Positions 22,501 to 32,040 are shown, counted from the first letter of the stretch. The stretch is 64,000 nt of DNA from Clavaria fumosa (GCA_951802425.1 OX637806.1:1302001-1366000), one strand, 5' to 3'. Numbers and translations are program-made. The notes: a model not told the origin generated them from the letters alone.

Positions 22501-23282
22501 GTGAGTCGTTAATCAAAGCAGCAGATGGAGACGAATCGAAATGGCCGGACGTTTTACCCTCAGTCATTTGGGCAGAACGAACCACGATCCAACGGTCCAC
22601 CGGCCACTCCCCATTTTACATCGCACATGGCGTCGAACCGCTTTTCCCCTTCGACATATCCGAAGCAACATATTTAATTCCGACCGCCGACGCCCCGATG
22701 ACCACTCCGGAACTGATAGCCCTTCGTGCCCGCCAACTGCAAAAACGAGAAGAAGATCTAGCAACAATCGCCGATAAAGTGCTCGCTGCCCGCAAACAAT
22801 CCGTCAAGCAGTTCATCGACGCACACCGGAAGTCTATTATCGACTACGACTTCCAACCCGGATCGTTGGTATTGATCCGCAATTCGGCCGTTGAAATGGA
22901 ATTAAATCGAAAAACAAAACCGCGATTCTTCGGACCGATGATCGTCGTTCGCCGAACACAATATGGCGCCTATATTCTCTCGGAACTCGACGGCGCCGTT
23001 TCCAAAATCCACTACGCAGCTTTCCGCATCATTCCCTACTATCCGAGGTCGCAAACATCGATTCCGGTCACTTCTATCATCGACCAAACGACGGAGATAA
23101 ACGAGGACATCTCTCCCTATCAAATACACGAGGCGTCACCCAACTCTATCGACAGAGAAGATGAGCAAAACCAAGCGGCTGACCTATCCGATGAATCCGA
23201 TAATGAAACCACCGACGACGACACTGCAGAAACTCGTCCGCAACGCTCCGGAGCAACCCGGAACCTTCGGCCTCGCCATTAA
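19542..23282 (+). CDS. Gypsy-B Pol (RT, RNase H, integrase)
   Basis: This is an uninterrupted frame of about 1,245 codons in -1 phase to gag. A 180-residue linker precedes RT, whose motifs are SQWFCVLKKDGKSLRLVHNLQ, GSLDLFVSFDQ and the catalytic FVDD at 20661-20672. RNase H has LAVDSSNIAVGFALFQ and EARYSQAKIELYG, with DGLSRR at the end. The integrase zinc finger runs from HDSLGHKG (22007) to CHQCQTRQ. The DDE residues lie in HIDTMFLP, ITDNGAPF and NGVIERAHRS. A GPMIVVRR module near the C-terminus replaces a chromodomain, and the tail is acidic then basic. No catalytic residue is missing. The stop at 23280 is followed by 58 bp and a 43-base poly(A) run. Confidence 0.92.
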   Translation, partial: FLRAGASNVRKPTDLPPINADTEAIPRYETPAIFPTSVHVPLSFSLINPVSLDPFPCISISDVSLDSADSPVAIGSELSRPNVATPLYNKTPEINSLSTDAVLPVYLGKKYKKVANRVNPIKATVPKEFRIVRRRHPDPLADMPTLPTHPPDFTPGLRYTQNRKDTHNANPTGFLWPEEEKLVHHLIKAQEDAFAWKETEKGRFDAKYFDPIIIPTVEHIPWIFKNIPIPPGIYDEVLKVIREKIAAGVYEESNSSYRSQWFCVLKKDGKSLRLVHNLQPLNKITIGDSAVPPIMEVFAESFAGRGCYGSLDLFVSFDQRSLDERSRDLTTFQTPLGAKRLTCVPMGYTNATQIMHGDVTHVLQDEIPHVTIPFVDDVAIKGPETRYELPDGTYETIPENPQIRRFVWEHLNNVNRVLQRIKKVGGTFNGKKTTICVPEAVVTGHTCTYEGRVPDASNVQRIRDWPPCKTLTDVRSFLGVCGLLRIFIKNYAVLARPLVSLTRKDVPFRFEKEEQNSMDRLKHAILNSSAIRPIDYRSGQPVILAVDSSNIAVGFALFQIGEDGIRYPSRFGSITWNEREARYSQAKIELYGLFRALRSYRIYLIGLPKFTVEMDAKFIKGMLNNPDIQPNAAMNRWIAGILLFDFDLVHIPADKHTGADGLSRRRAADGEEDTESEDHEEWIDRSYVFAMEHMNRAPDASYTSETRLAGITHTRFKVYTGSTLLNSTVPPEESPTPNESSAVLIPRSDAANKREEQIRKIESFLRNPIRPSGIDANQFRRLVRSASEFFILDDKLWRRRPNGYHQVVPPDHKRLAIITEAHDSLGHKGVYVIRTRILNRFWWPVLDQDVKWFVKTCHQCQTRQIRKIFIPPTVATPAGLFRRAHIDTMFLPRARGFRLLVHARCSLSAYPEARPLRNETARLLGTFIFEDILCRWGAVEEIITDNGAPFIKALDFLKKRYGIHHIRISGYNSRANGVIERAHRSVRESLIKAADGDESKWPDVLPSVIWAERTTIQRSTGHSPFYIAHGVEPLFPFDISEATYLIPTADAPMTTPELIALRARQLQKREEDLATIADKVLAARKQSVKQFIDAHRKSIIDYDFQPGSLVLIRNSAVEMELNRKTKPRFFGPMIVVRRTQYGAYILSELDGAVSKIHYAAFRIIPYYPRSQTSIPVTSIIDQTTEINEDISPYQIHEASPNSIDREDEQNQAADLSDESDNETTDDDTAETRPQRSGATRNLRPRH

Positions 23283-23339
23283 GTATTTTTTCTCCATCAT
23301 ATCCTTCATTTTTCTATACTTCACATTGATTCACACCTT

Positions 23340-23340
<1 letters not shown>

Positions 23341-23383
<43 letters not shown>
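23341..23383 (+). repeat. 43-base poly(A) run inside Gypsy-B
   Basis: An unbroken A tract starts 58 bp after the pol stop. It separates the pol unit from the antisense gene. It could be a copied poly(A) tail or a simple repeat; exact length may be affected by sequencing. Confidence 0.85.
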
Positions 23384-23385
<2 letters not shown>

Positions 23386-23525
23386 GAAATTTCGGACAAG
23401 TCCAAACTTTATACCCGACGTTCTTTCAACCATTTTCTCACATTCTCACATTCCTCACTTATCCCACACGACATACCATACCAAATAGAAAAAGAAAAAC
23501 ATATATAAAAACAAAAACAAAATAT

Positions 23526-25061
23526 TTACTTAGAGGACGACTCGCCAAGGAGGAGCATCCGGAGCAGCTCCGCTCCGGCCTTCACCTGGTCCGCCCCCCT
23601 CTCCATCATCTCCAGCGCCCTATCGAGCGCCTCCCTCCCGGACACCCCTCGCGCCACCTCCCGCTCCTTACCCTTCCGACTTGGTCCCGCCTCCGCCTTC
23701 TTCTTCTTTGCCGGCGGCTCCTCCACCAGCTCCACACTGGTATCCTCCTCAATCTCGTCCTCCTCCTCCGGCGTCGTCTCCTCGCGAACCGGTACCCGCG
23801 TCGCACCTCGCCTCGGCCTCTTACTTCCGCTCGCTCCCGCCGCCTTCGGACCTGTTCCGATACGTTAGCAAATGCGGACCCGATACCTTCTCGACATACC
23901 TTCCGTTCCGGACACCGCCGCTCTCTCTGTTTTCGCTCCTGAAACACACCTATCATTTGTCTCATCATGAAAAATAAAAAGAATACCACTTACCTCGCAC
24001 AGCCGACAGACTGCACGATACCTTATACGTCCGGCACCACCGGCACGCTATCCCCTCCACTCCGTAGCACGCCCGCCACTTCCGGGTGCACTCCTTGCAC
24101 CCCGGAACGTGCTCCTAATCATTATATCAGACGTCGAAAAAGCCTCACATATCTTAATTAACCACTCACCTTATCTCCAGGCTGCCGCGCAGCCCGGGAC
24201 TCTATGTCGCTCTTCGCCCCGCCTCTCCTCCCTCGCCCTCGCTCCGCTGCCTTCCGCCTCGCGATCTCCACCCACACCGGAGTCGCCATCATCCGCGCAC
24301 CGTCCCGGTGCACGAACATCGGCTCCTCCACCGACTGCTCGCCTCCCCCGGCCACCGCACTCACCGCCGCCGCCTCGATAACACCGACGGGCGTCACCCC
24401 GTCGGTTCCCCACACGGTCCGATGACCGTCCGGATCCTCCCCTGCCGCCACCTCGTCCACACGCAGCTCTCCGGCGTCCGGTGATATCGTCGTCGTTGTT
24501 ACCGCCGCTGCACCGGACTCCGCCGCTCCCGTCGTCGTCGTTGTTGCCGCCGCCGCCGCCTCGCCCTCGTCGTCGCTGTCACTTACGACAATTAAGCGCG
24601 CCCGGGCAAGGCGCGCCCTCTTCTCGGCAGCCCGCCTCTCCTCCGCCTCCGCCTCTGCTGCGGCCCGCTCAGTAGCCGCCCTCTCCTCGCTCGTGCGCTG
24701 TTTCTCGGCCTCGACCTCCTCCCGCCTTCTCGTCCGCTCAGCGGACCACTCGTCCCCGCGGAGCTTCCGCCACTTCTTGAGCCTTCGCGCGACCCGGACG
24801 AGTCCCTCGTCCACCTCCACGTCGTCGTCGATCGCTGCCACATATCCGGCAAGAAAATCGTCCTAAAAACGTTGTCAGTGCGATACAAAAAAGTACGAAA
24901 GATTCTCGTTCACGCACCGCGTCACCCGCATACGTCCCCACCCACTCCGCGCACTCTCCATCCTGCCCCCGATCCGGCAACTCCTCGCCCGGCGCCATGG
25001 CCTGCGCCTCGGTCATCGCCTGGACTGCGTTTCGAAAGATTGAAGAATCGAAGTTTTCCAT
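23526..25061 (-). CDS. Antisense accessory gene of Gypsy-B, Zn2Cys6-like motif protein (complement join 23526..23851, 23900..23938, 23994..24114, 24170..24862, 24918..25061)
   Basis: Five exons add up to exactly 441 codons, with four short introns (48-55 bp) that all start GTGCGT, GTGAGT, GTAAGT or GTATGT and end in AG. The protein starts MENFDSSIFRNAVQAMTEAQ. Exon 2 encodes a charged, helical Glu/Arg/Ala stretch (about residues 75-135) that could form a coiled coil. Exon 3 holds six cysteines spaced CX2CX6CX7CX2CX6C (CKECTRKWRAC ... CRWCRTYKVSC), the spacing of fungal Gal4-type binuclear zinc clusters. The last exon has basic patches (KRPRR, AKKKK), an acidic run and a C-terminal helix. It lies between pol and the 3' LTR on the opposite strand, so it may use its own promoter or an antisense LTR promoter. 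The role is unknown; DNA or RNA binding is inferred from the motif only. Confidence 0.7.
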
Positions 25062-25218
25062 TGTCGGAGAGTTGACGTGTTGCTGTCGCTGGAGAAAACA
25101 CAAGGGTGTGTTTGGACCTATGTGCACCCACACGACGCGTACTTCACGATCAACAAACCGTTATTTGGCCTTGTTTGGTTGCAACCGAGGGCGGTTGCAT
25201 TTTCAGCCCCCGGGAGAA
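25062..25218. other. Spacer between antisense gene start and Gypsy-B 3' LTR
   Basis: These 157 bp would hold the promoter of the antisense gene. No clear TATA box was seen. It ends in a GC-rich block (CAGCCCCCGGGAGAA) just before the LTR, which may serve as the polypurine-like site. Confidence 0.4.
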
Positions 25219-26136
25219 TGTAAGGACCATATGCGATCTAAACACGGAAACATGACAGATACCGACTATCCGGATGTTTTGCGATCCAAAGAAATTACGT
25301 GCGATACGAACCGATAACGATCCGACACCGTCCGATAACGACCGATAGTATCCGATACATGTCCGATGTCGGACACTTCGGTCTTCAATCCCCCGTGACG
25401 ATCACAGCCCACCGCTCTCACACACCGCCCACGCCTCTCTATTTCACCTCTCCAGCACGGTCAGCGCTCGACATACACACTATTCCATTCCCATTCCTTT
25501 ATTTCATATACCATGCTGTAAATTTCATATTATGATCCCTTTCAACCATTCAATCGTTTAAACGTTTCAAACCCTTTGCAGTACCTTGTCCATTGTTCTT
25601 AGTACCCCTTTGCTGTACCAGCCCCACTTTCCTTCAGTTTATGAGCGGTCCGGACATTTGCTAGTTATCGGACATTTCATTCCTCCGAGCTACTCATTTC
25701 CCTTGTGATATAACTCCTTCATGTAACCCTTCACGCGACATGGCGCTGTTCCATGTGTTTTCCGGACATTTCCGTACATTCCAATTTGCTGTACTTACAG
25801 AACTGTACTTAAGTACACTCCGGACCTCTCTGAAATACAGCTTTCTGAACCCCTTCTCTCTGTTAGAAACCTCACCTAAGCTCACCCGTCGTCGCAACCT
25901 TCGATCCGCTGGCCTCCGTCGTTGCCGGCCCTTCGTCTTATCGCACCATCCTTATCGGATTTTATCGGACACATAGCAGAATATCCCGGACACCGTATAT
26001 TTCTATTTCTCACATATTTTGAATTCATACTCCACATCCTCAAGGGTGTTTGGTGAATCTCTAACGCCTTACAGGAACCCCTGAAGGACTTGACTGTAAT
26101 CAAGCAGTTGCAGCAAGAACCGTAATACCCACTACA
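25219..26136 (+). repeat. Gypsy-B 3' LTR
   Basis: It is 918 bp, with the same boundaries and apparently the same sequence as the 5' LTR. It is followed by TSD ACGC and the resumed Gypsy-A RT. Confidence 0.93.
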
Positions 26137-28586
26137 ACGCCTCGTGGACTCTTCGAACCGGCAGTTATGTGGTTTGGGCTGCAGAATGCGCCTGCAACCT
26201 TCCAGCGCTTCATGAACCATGTGTTGAGAGAAGAGATTGCAGGGGGGCATGTCTGAGCCTATGTCGATGATGTTATAGTGTTTGCAGAGGATTTGGCTAC
26301 ACATCGGTATTGGATGGATCGGGTCTTGAAGAAGTTTGGGGAGAATGGCCTGTGTCTCAGACTCAGCAAGTGCGAGTTCGAGAAGAGTGAGGTTTTCTTC
26401 CTGGGGATGAAGATCTCCCACAACCGTCTAGAGCATGACCCAGCTAAAGGCGCGGCAATCTGTAACTGGCCCAGACCGAAAAATGTGAAAGAGGTACAAA
26501 GATTCAATGGGATGCTGAACTACCTCCGCCGGCACATCCCGAATCTCTCTGCCCAGGCAAAACCACTCTTCCGGCTGACAGGGAAAGTCCCGTGGAGATG
26601 GGAGGAGGAGGAGGAAGCAGCCTTCCAAGATCTCCGCCTGGCACTAGTATCAGCCCCGGTCTTGGCTCTACCACAAGACAAAGGGAGATGGAAGGTAGAA
26701 ACGGATGCGAGCAACTTGGCGACTGGAGGAGTTCTCTCACAGCAGCAGGTGGATGGGACTTGGAGAGTTGTAGACTACATCTCCAAAGCCCTCACTGCAG
26801 CTGAGAAGAATTACAATGTGTACGACAAGGAGTTCCTGGCTGTAATCCGGGCACTACGCGAGTGGCGGGCTTACCTGATTGGGGTGGAAGAGACTATCGA
26901 AATCTGGACAGACCATGCTAACCTCCAGTACTTCCGGAAGCCCCAGAAGTTGAAACCGAGGCAGGTCCGTTCGGTTGGAGAGCTCCAGTGCTTTGACTTC
27001 GAGATCAAGTACCGTACTGGGAAGTCAAACACGAAAGCGGATGCACTCTCACGGAGGCCAGATTATAGAGAGATGGTGGAGGAGGATGCACCAGTACAGG
27101 TCTTCCCAGAGGCTGAGACCCGCACATCGTTCACATCGGAGATGGAGACGCTACTCCAGAAAAACAGCGCGGTATATGTGCAGAAGCCGGAGGAGCTTGA
27201 TGATGAGTGGACGAGAGATCGGATGGGACTCTGGCGGAAGGCAGAAATCACTTGGGTGCCCCCAGAAGCACATGAGGCAGTGCTCACCTTTGAGCATGAC
27301 CTCCCCATCGCAGGACACCCTGGTCCACGGAAACTGAGGGCGGCTCTGCTGAGGTCCTACTGGTGGGTGGGCATGGTGAAGGATTCCAATCGGTATGCAG
27401 GTGGATGTGAGACATGCCAACGAATCAAGCCTGATCATACCAGGCGCGCCGCTCCGCTCCATCCGCACCCTGTCCCTGAGAGCCCCTGGGCAGTCATCTC
27501 TTGGGACATTGTTGGGCCTTTCCCCCTCTCACGTGGTCACAATGCGATCCTTGTCATTGTCAACAAGTTTACAAAACGAACTCTCATTGAAGCTATTGGC
27601 CTTGACCTCACAGGACTTGGTGCTGCTCGGATCCTTCGAGACCGGGTCTTCCGTGACCATGGAGTCCCGCAGAAAGTTGTGAGTGACCGGGGAACCCAAT
27701 TTGTGTCCAGATTCATGAGGGAGTTTTATGGGATGATTGGAGTTAAGGCGAACCCAAGCACTGCCTTCCACCCACAAACAGATGGACAGACAGAGCAGGT
27801 CAATCAGGAGGTTGAAGTGTATCTCCAGGCCTATGTTGACCATCTGCAGGATGATTGGGCAGAGTGGCTATCCACAGCCGAATTCGCGCTCAATAACCAT
27901 GAGCACTCAGCCACTGGATTCACACCTTTCTATCTGGAGTATGGCCGGCACCCTTGGAATGGTGGTATCCGGCTGCCCTCTGAAGTGAACCCTGCAGCAG
28001 ACGAGTGGATGGCCAAGCTCACGGAATCCCGAAGAGCAGCCAGGGATGCAATGGGGAAGGCGGCAGATGCGATGAAGGCTAGCTATGATAAAGGAAAGCG
28101 CCCGAGTCGTGAATACTCAAAGGGGGACTTAGTCTGGCTGGATACCCAGAACCTGAAAATGGATCGACCATCCAAGAAGCTTGACAACAAGCGGGCTGGA
28201 CCCTTCACTATCGAAGAGAAGGTTGGACCAGCAGCATACCAACTCAAGCTCCCCCGAGCATGGCGCATTCACCGGGTTTTCAATGAGTTGCTACTCACCC
28301 CTTATATTGCTCCCTCTTTCCCTTCCCAGAACTTGCCTCCACCCCCACCCCCCACGATTGACGATGACCACTTGGAGTATGAGGTGGAGGAAATTCTTGA
28401 TGTCAAGAAGGTTGGACGGGGAGTGAAGTATTTGGTAAAGTGGTTAGGATACCCTGCAGAGGAGAACACCTGGGAACCTCGTTGCAACCTCACTAACGTT
28501 GCACTGTTGCTCCGGGACTTCTTCCAGCAATACCCTGACAAGGCGAAGTTGGCAGGTCGAGACGCCCAGCCTTAAGAGGGGGGTGA

Positions 28587-28891
28587 TGTCAGGATCGCTT
28601 ACATAAGCAGGTTGGAAAGGCCAAGAAAGGATCGCAAAAGAGTTGCGGGAAGTTTGCGGACGAGTCACGTGACCCGAACGGGTGGTGGCTTACATAATGG
28701 GAAAATCACATGACCCAGGCCTGGACGCATCACGTGACGCACGGGGTCCGAGCGTGGGAATGCCGGCAACTCCCGAACCGCTCGCTATATATACTACGTC
28801 GCTTTCTTACTTGTACTCTTTTCCCCTTATGTTAGTATCGTCATCATCGACCTTACGTTAAGTTGTGTGAACTGTGAGACTAAGTCTGACA
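28587..28891 (+). repeat. Gypsy-A 3' LTR
   Basis: It is 305 bp, TGTCAG to CTGACA, directly after the polypurine tract. It differs from the 5' LTR only at CpG-type sites. Confidence 0.92.
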
Positions 28892-30890
28892 GATGATGCA
28901 TTGAGGAGATGGGGATGATGCAATGCGATGGGAGCTGGGGAGGCGAGGGTGATGCAATGCAGTGGCACGGCAACTTACCGTCTTCCATGCATAACCAACT
29001 AATGGTAATTAGCCTAAATAATGCATCAGATTGCTCACCTCATGTGCACGGCGAGGGCAGCAGCAGCAGCACCGACAGCGGTGACAGCAGCAGCAGCAGC
29101 AGCATCAGCGACAACAGTGACAGCAGCGATGATGGTGACAGCAGCGACAACAGCGACAGCAGTGACAGCGGCAGCAGCGGCGGCATCAGCGACGACAGTG
29201 ACAGCAGCGACAACGGCAACAGCAGCGACGGTGGCAGCAGCAGCAGCAGCACCGACGGCGGTGGCGGCAGCGGCAGCAGCAGCAGCAGCAGCCACAGCGG
29301 CGGCAGCAGCAGCAGCAGCCACGGTGGCGGCGGCAGCAGCAGCAGCAGCAGCAGCACCGACGGCAGCGGTCGCAGCACCGACGGCGGCGGGGGCAGCAGC
29401 AGCAGCCACGGCGGCAGCAGCAGCGACAGTGGGGGCGGCACCAGCGATGGCGGCGGCAGCACCAGCGACGGTGGGGGCGGCAGCAGCAGCGACGGCGGGG
29501 GCAGCAGCAGCAGCGATGGCGGGGGCGGCAGCAGCAGCAGCCACGCCGGCAGCAGCACTGACGGCAGCGACGACAGTGATGGCAGCCCCAACAGCACTGA
29601 TGGCAGCGGCGTCAGTGACAACAGTGACAGCAGCGACGACGGCGACAGCAGCGACAGTGGTGACAGCAGCGGCGGCAGCGGCATCAGCGACGACGGCGAC
29701 AGCAGCGACGGCGGCAGCAGCAGCAGCACCACGGCGGCGGCAGCAGCAGCAGCGGCGGCGGCGGCAGCAGCACCCACGGCGGGGGCAGCAGCAGCAGCCA
29801 TGGCGGCGGCAGCACCAACGGCGGCGACGACAGCGATGGCGGCCCCAACAGCACTGACGGCGGTGACATCAGCGGCAGTGGCGGCATCAGCGACGACGGC
29901 GATAGCAGTGACGAGGGCGACAGCAGCGACGGCGGCAGCAGCAGCAGCCACATGGGCAGCAACAGCAGCAGCACCACGGCGGCGGCAGCAGCACCCACGG
30001 CGGGGGCAGCAGCAGCAGCAATGGCGGCAGCAGCAGCAGCCACGGTGGTGGTGGCAGCAGCGACGGCGGGGGCGACAGCAGCAGCAGCCACGACGGCGGG
30101 AGTGGCAGCAGCAGCCACAGCGGCGGCGGCGGTGGCAGCAGCACTGACGGCGACATCAGCGATGGCGGTGGCGACAGCAGCAGCAGCAGCACCGACCGCG
30201 TCAACAGTAGTGACGGCGGCGACAGCACCACGACAGCGACAGCACCACAGCGGCGACAGTACCAATGGTGGCAGTGGCAGCAGCACCGACGGTGGTGACA
30301 GCACCACGGCGGCGACAGCACCACGGCGGCGACAGCATCACGGCGGCGACAGTACCGATGGCGGCAGCGATGGCAGCGGTGACAGCAGCAGCAGCAGCAC
30401 CGACCGCGTCGACAGTAGTGACGGTGGCGACAGCACCACGGCGGCAACAGTACTGATGGCGGCGGTGGCAGCACCGACAGCAGCAGCAGCAGCACCAACT
30501 GCGTCGACAGCAGCGACGGCGGCGACAGCACCACGACGGTGACAGCACCACGGCAGCGGCAGCAGCAGCGGCAGCGGTGGTGGCAGCAGCGGCGGCGGCG
30601 GTAGCAGCAGTGGCGGCGATGACAGCGATGGTAGCAGCATCGGGGGCGGCGGCAGCGGCGGCAGCAGCAGCGGCGGTGGTGGCAGCAGTGGCGGTGATGA
30701 CAGCGACGGTAGCAGCAGCGGGGGCGGCGGTTGCAACAGCGGTGGCGGCGGTTGCAGCGGCGGCGGTTACAGCAGCGGTGGTGGCGGCGGCGGTTACAGC
30801 AGCAGTGGTGGCGGCGGCGGTTACAGCAGCGGTGGTGGCGGCGGCGGTTACAGCAGCGGTGGCAGCGGCGGCGGTTACAGCCGCACTCAA
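28892..30890. repeat. CAG/GGC/GAC triplet repeat field (right part of the split repeat element)
   Basis: 28892-29040 continues the sequence left of Gypsy-A (GATGATGCAATG words), then a 60-bp stretch related in inverted form to 10545-10610 (CAACTTACCGTC ... TAATTA). From 29040 to 30890 it is almost pure degenerate trinucleotide DNA. Because the period is three, several frames stay open as Ser/Gly/Asp-rich or Ala-rich strings on both strands. None has domain content or plausible codon use. Confidence 0.8.
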
Positions 30891-31215
30891 TTAGAATATC
30901 ACATGACTTTGTTGATCATAGATAAACAAATACAAACATTTATTTCATTGCAATTGTGCAGTTGAGCATAGTTTGGATGTAGTTGAGCATAGTTCGGATG
31001 TAGGACCTAACACTACCTACATGTTTCTATGTAGGACTCAGTAGCTTTATCCTAGACCTACATAGTGCTGCAGCAAGTCACATTCCCCTACAAAGGAATC
31101 ATGCTGTGCTACACAGTTCTACACATATAAGGAAGTTGTCTATGGCTTCTATGCCTCTATAGGTGTCTGCACAGCACTGCCAAAATACATATAGCAAAAT
31201 TGCACTTTGCTGATG
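30891..31215 (+). repeat. Terminal module of a dispersed triplet-repeat element, copy 1
   Basis: This non-coding AT-richer 325 bp matches 54682-55025 in inverted orientation, including TAGTTGAGCATAGTTCGGAT tandem words and an end reading ATTGCACTTTGCTGATG. It joins triplet repeats on one side and cuts into DIRS copy 2 on the other. The same layout at both places suggests a mobile or recombining unit. Confidence 0.75.
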
Positions 31216-31791
31216 GCGGGGATTCTTGGAGGGAAGGGGAGGCGGGGGCCAGGGGGAAGCCAGCCACGCGAGGGGCCGTCGGGTGGGTTTTCCGCAGAGG
31301 GGATCCACACCATGCGAAGCCACAGTTCATGTTCATAGAGTAGCAGAAGGATGCAGCACAGGATGGTGTTTTGCTGGGCACCACGAGACCGACCAGCAGC
31401 AAAGGCGAGAACCACACTTGGTTGTCTGAGTGCACCATGAGGGTGGCCTTACAGAGGCCCATCTGTATTGCAACCAGCATTGCCAGCTCGAGTGCTACCA
31501 TCTCGGCCCACCCTATGTCGCAACCCTCCGAGCACCAGCCAGTTTTGAGTGCATCAGTGAAATGGGGAGGTGTTAAAAGTAGGTATAAACTGGTTTAAAC
31601 TGGTTTATACCCACTTTTAACACCTCCCCATTTCACTGATGTGGCCAAGCGATCCACCTCCCGTCATAGACGAGACCAATCCCCCAGGACGTGGAGGCGT
31701 CGACTGCGAAGGGGGAGGAGTGCTCAGGACCATGCGCCCTGATTTGAACGCCGCAGCCGGCCACCGAGAGGCGATCAGACCACCAATGCAC
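31216..31791 (-). pseudogene. DIRS copy 2 RNase H fragment
   Basis: The reverse strand reads the RNase H region of copy 1 (HGPEHSSPFAVDAST, DIGWAEMVALELAMLVAIQMG, VVHSDNQ), then NPPDGPSRGWLP in another frame. It is interrupted by the 90-bp hairpin at 31552-31641 and shifted within the HSDNQ region. It joins the RT part at 36425 when Copia-B and one TSD copy are removed (DVLDDVHWWSDR). Confidence 0.85.
31552..31641. mobile_element. 90-bp hairpin MITE-like insertion
   Basis: Two 45-base halves are nearly reverse complements, starting CATCAGTGAAATGGGGAGG and ending in its complement. The centre holds a direct AAACTGGTTT repeat. It interrupts the RNase H frame of DIRS copy 2 (host reads IAWP then LKTGW) and is flanked by TG on both sides. 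Confidence 0.75.
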
Positions 31792-32023
31792 TGATGGTAT
31801 TCAACCAGCCACATTACGTAATCTCGCTTTCCTATTTCGGTACTACACTTCGCGCTTGTACAGCTCAGTCCGTACTACGACTGAGCTGTGAGTGTTATTG
31901 TTTTTCACCATCCATTTGTGATTTTCTGATGTCTTAATGTAGAACGGAACTACCTTAGGTAGTTTGCAATCCAGTCCGTACTACGACTGAGCTAACGGAA
32001 CTACCTTAGCCTTAATTTTTTTA
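31792..32023 (+). repeat. Copia-B 5' LTR
   Basis: It is 232 bp, TGATGGTATTC to CTTAATTTTTTTA. It carries GAGCT near 31886 that the 3' LTR lacks, and inner repeats of CAGTCCGTACTACGACTGAG. Confidence 0.92.
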
Positions 32024-32040
32024 GATTATGAGATCCGGCG
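32024..32040 (+). promoter_or_regulatory. Copia-B primer binding site, half-tRNA-iMet type
   Basis: GATTATGAGATCCGG directly after the LTR matches the Copia-A site except one base. The ATG in it (32028) is in frame with gag-pol, but it is the complement of the tRNA anticodon, so ATG 32052 is the better start. Confidence 0.6.

Larger units (their letters stand above)
16244..26136 (+). mobile_element. Gypsy-B, intact Ty3/gypsy retrotransposon nested in Gypsy-A
   Basis: Two 918-bp LTRs (16244-17161, 25219-26136) appear identical wherever compared. The TSD is ACGC at 16240-16243 and 26137-26140; an A shared at the junction would make it AACGC. gag-protease and pol are both complete, and a third, antisense gene lies between pol and the 3' LTR. 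The host frame of Gypsy-A joins perfectly across it. Codon and base use differ from Gypsy-A: it is rich in TCCG and CGGA words and keeps its CpG sites. It is the youngest large insertion here and could be active. Confidence 0.95.
15037..28575 (+). pseudogene. Gypsy-A pol (15037..16243 joined to 26141..28575), two stops and an insertion
   Basis: This Pol polyprotein is read -1 to gag. Protease has LVDSGCTN (near 15376) and GHDWL. RT starts RPIIDYSRLN and is cut by Gypsy-B after CAFLT. It resumes at 26141 in the same frame with RGLFEP, and AYVDD at 26257. RNase H shows ETDASNLATGGVLSQ and NYNVYDKEFLAVI. Integrase has an HHCC finger (27294-27420), DIVGPFP, SDRGTQFVS and an E-helix. A chromodomain (LEYEVEEILDVKK.. 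WLGYPAEENTWEP, 28370-28540) closes the protein and probably guides insertion to methylated histone H3 chromatin. Stops are at 15412 (TGG in the copy at 63.5 kb) and 26254 (GHV-stop-AYVDD, probably CGA to TGA). Confidence 0.88.
13099..28891 (+). mobile_element. Gypsy-A, chromodomain Ty3/gypsy retrotransposon, split by Gypsy-B
   Basis: LTRs of 305 bp (13099-13403 and 28587-28891) begin TGTCAG and end CTGACA. The TSD GATGA is at 13094-13098 and 28892-28896. Internal parts are gag, then pol as protease, RT, RNase H, integrase and chromodomain, with a polypurine tract (AAGAGGGGGGTGA) just before 28587. Gypsy-B occupies 16244-26136. Without it the element would be about 5.9 kb, a usual size for fungal chromoviruses. 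Related copies are at 61.5-64 kb and, as a non-autonomous derivative, at 48.9-50.8 kb. Confidence 0.93.

Noticed and set aside
29035..30890. Long Ser/Gly/Asp- and Ala-rich frames on both strands
   Set aside because: Produced by degenerate triplet repeats; several frames are open at once, there is no domain, and length follows the repeat borders.
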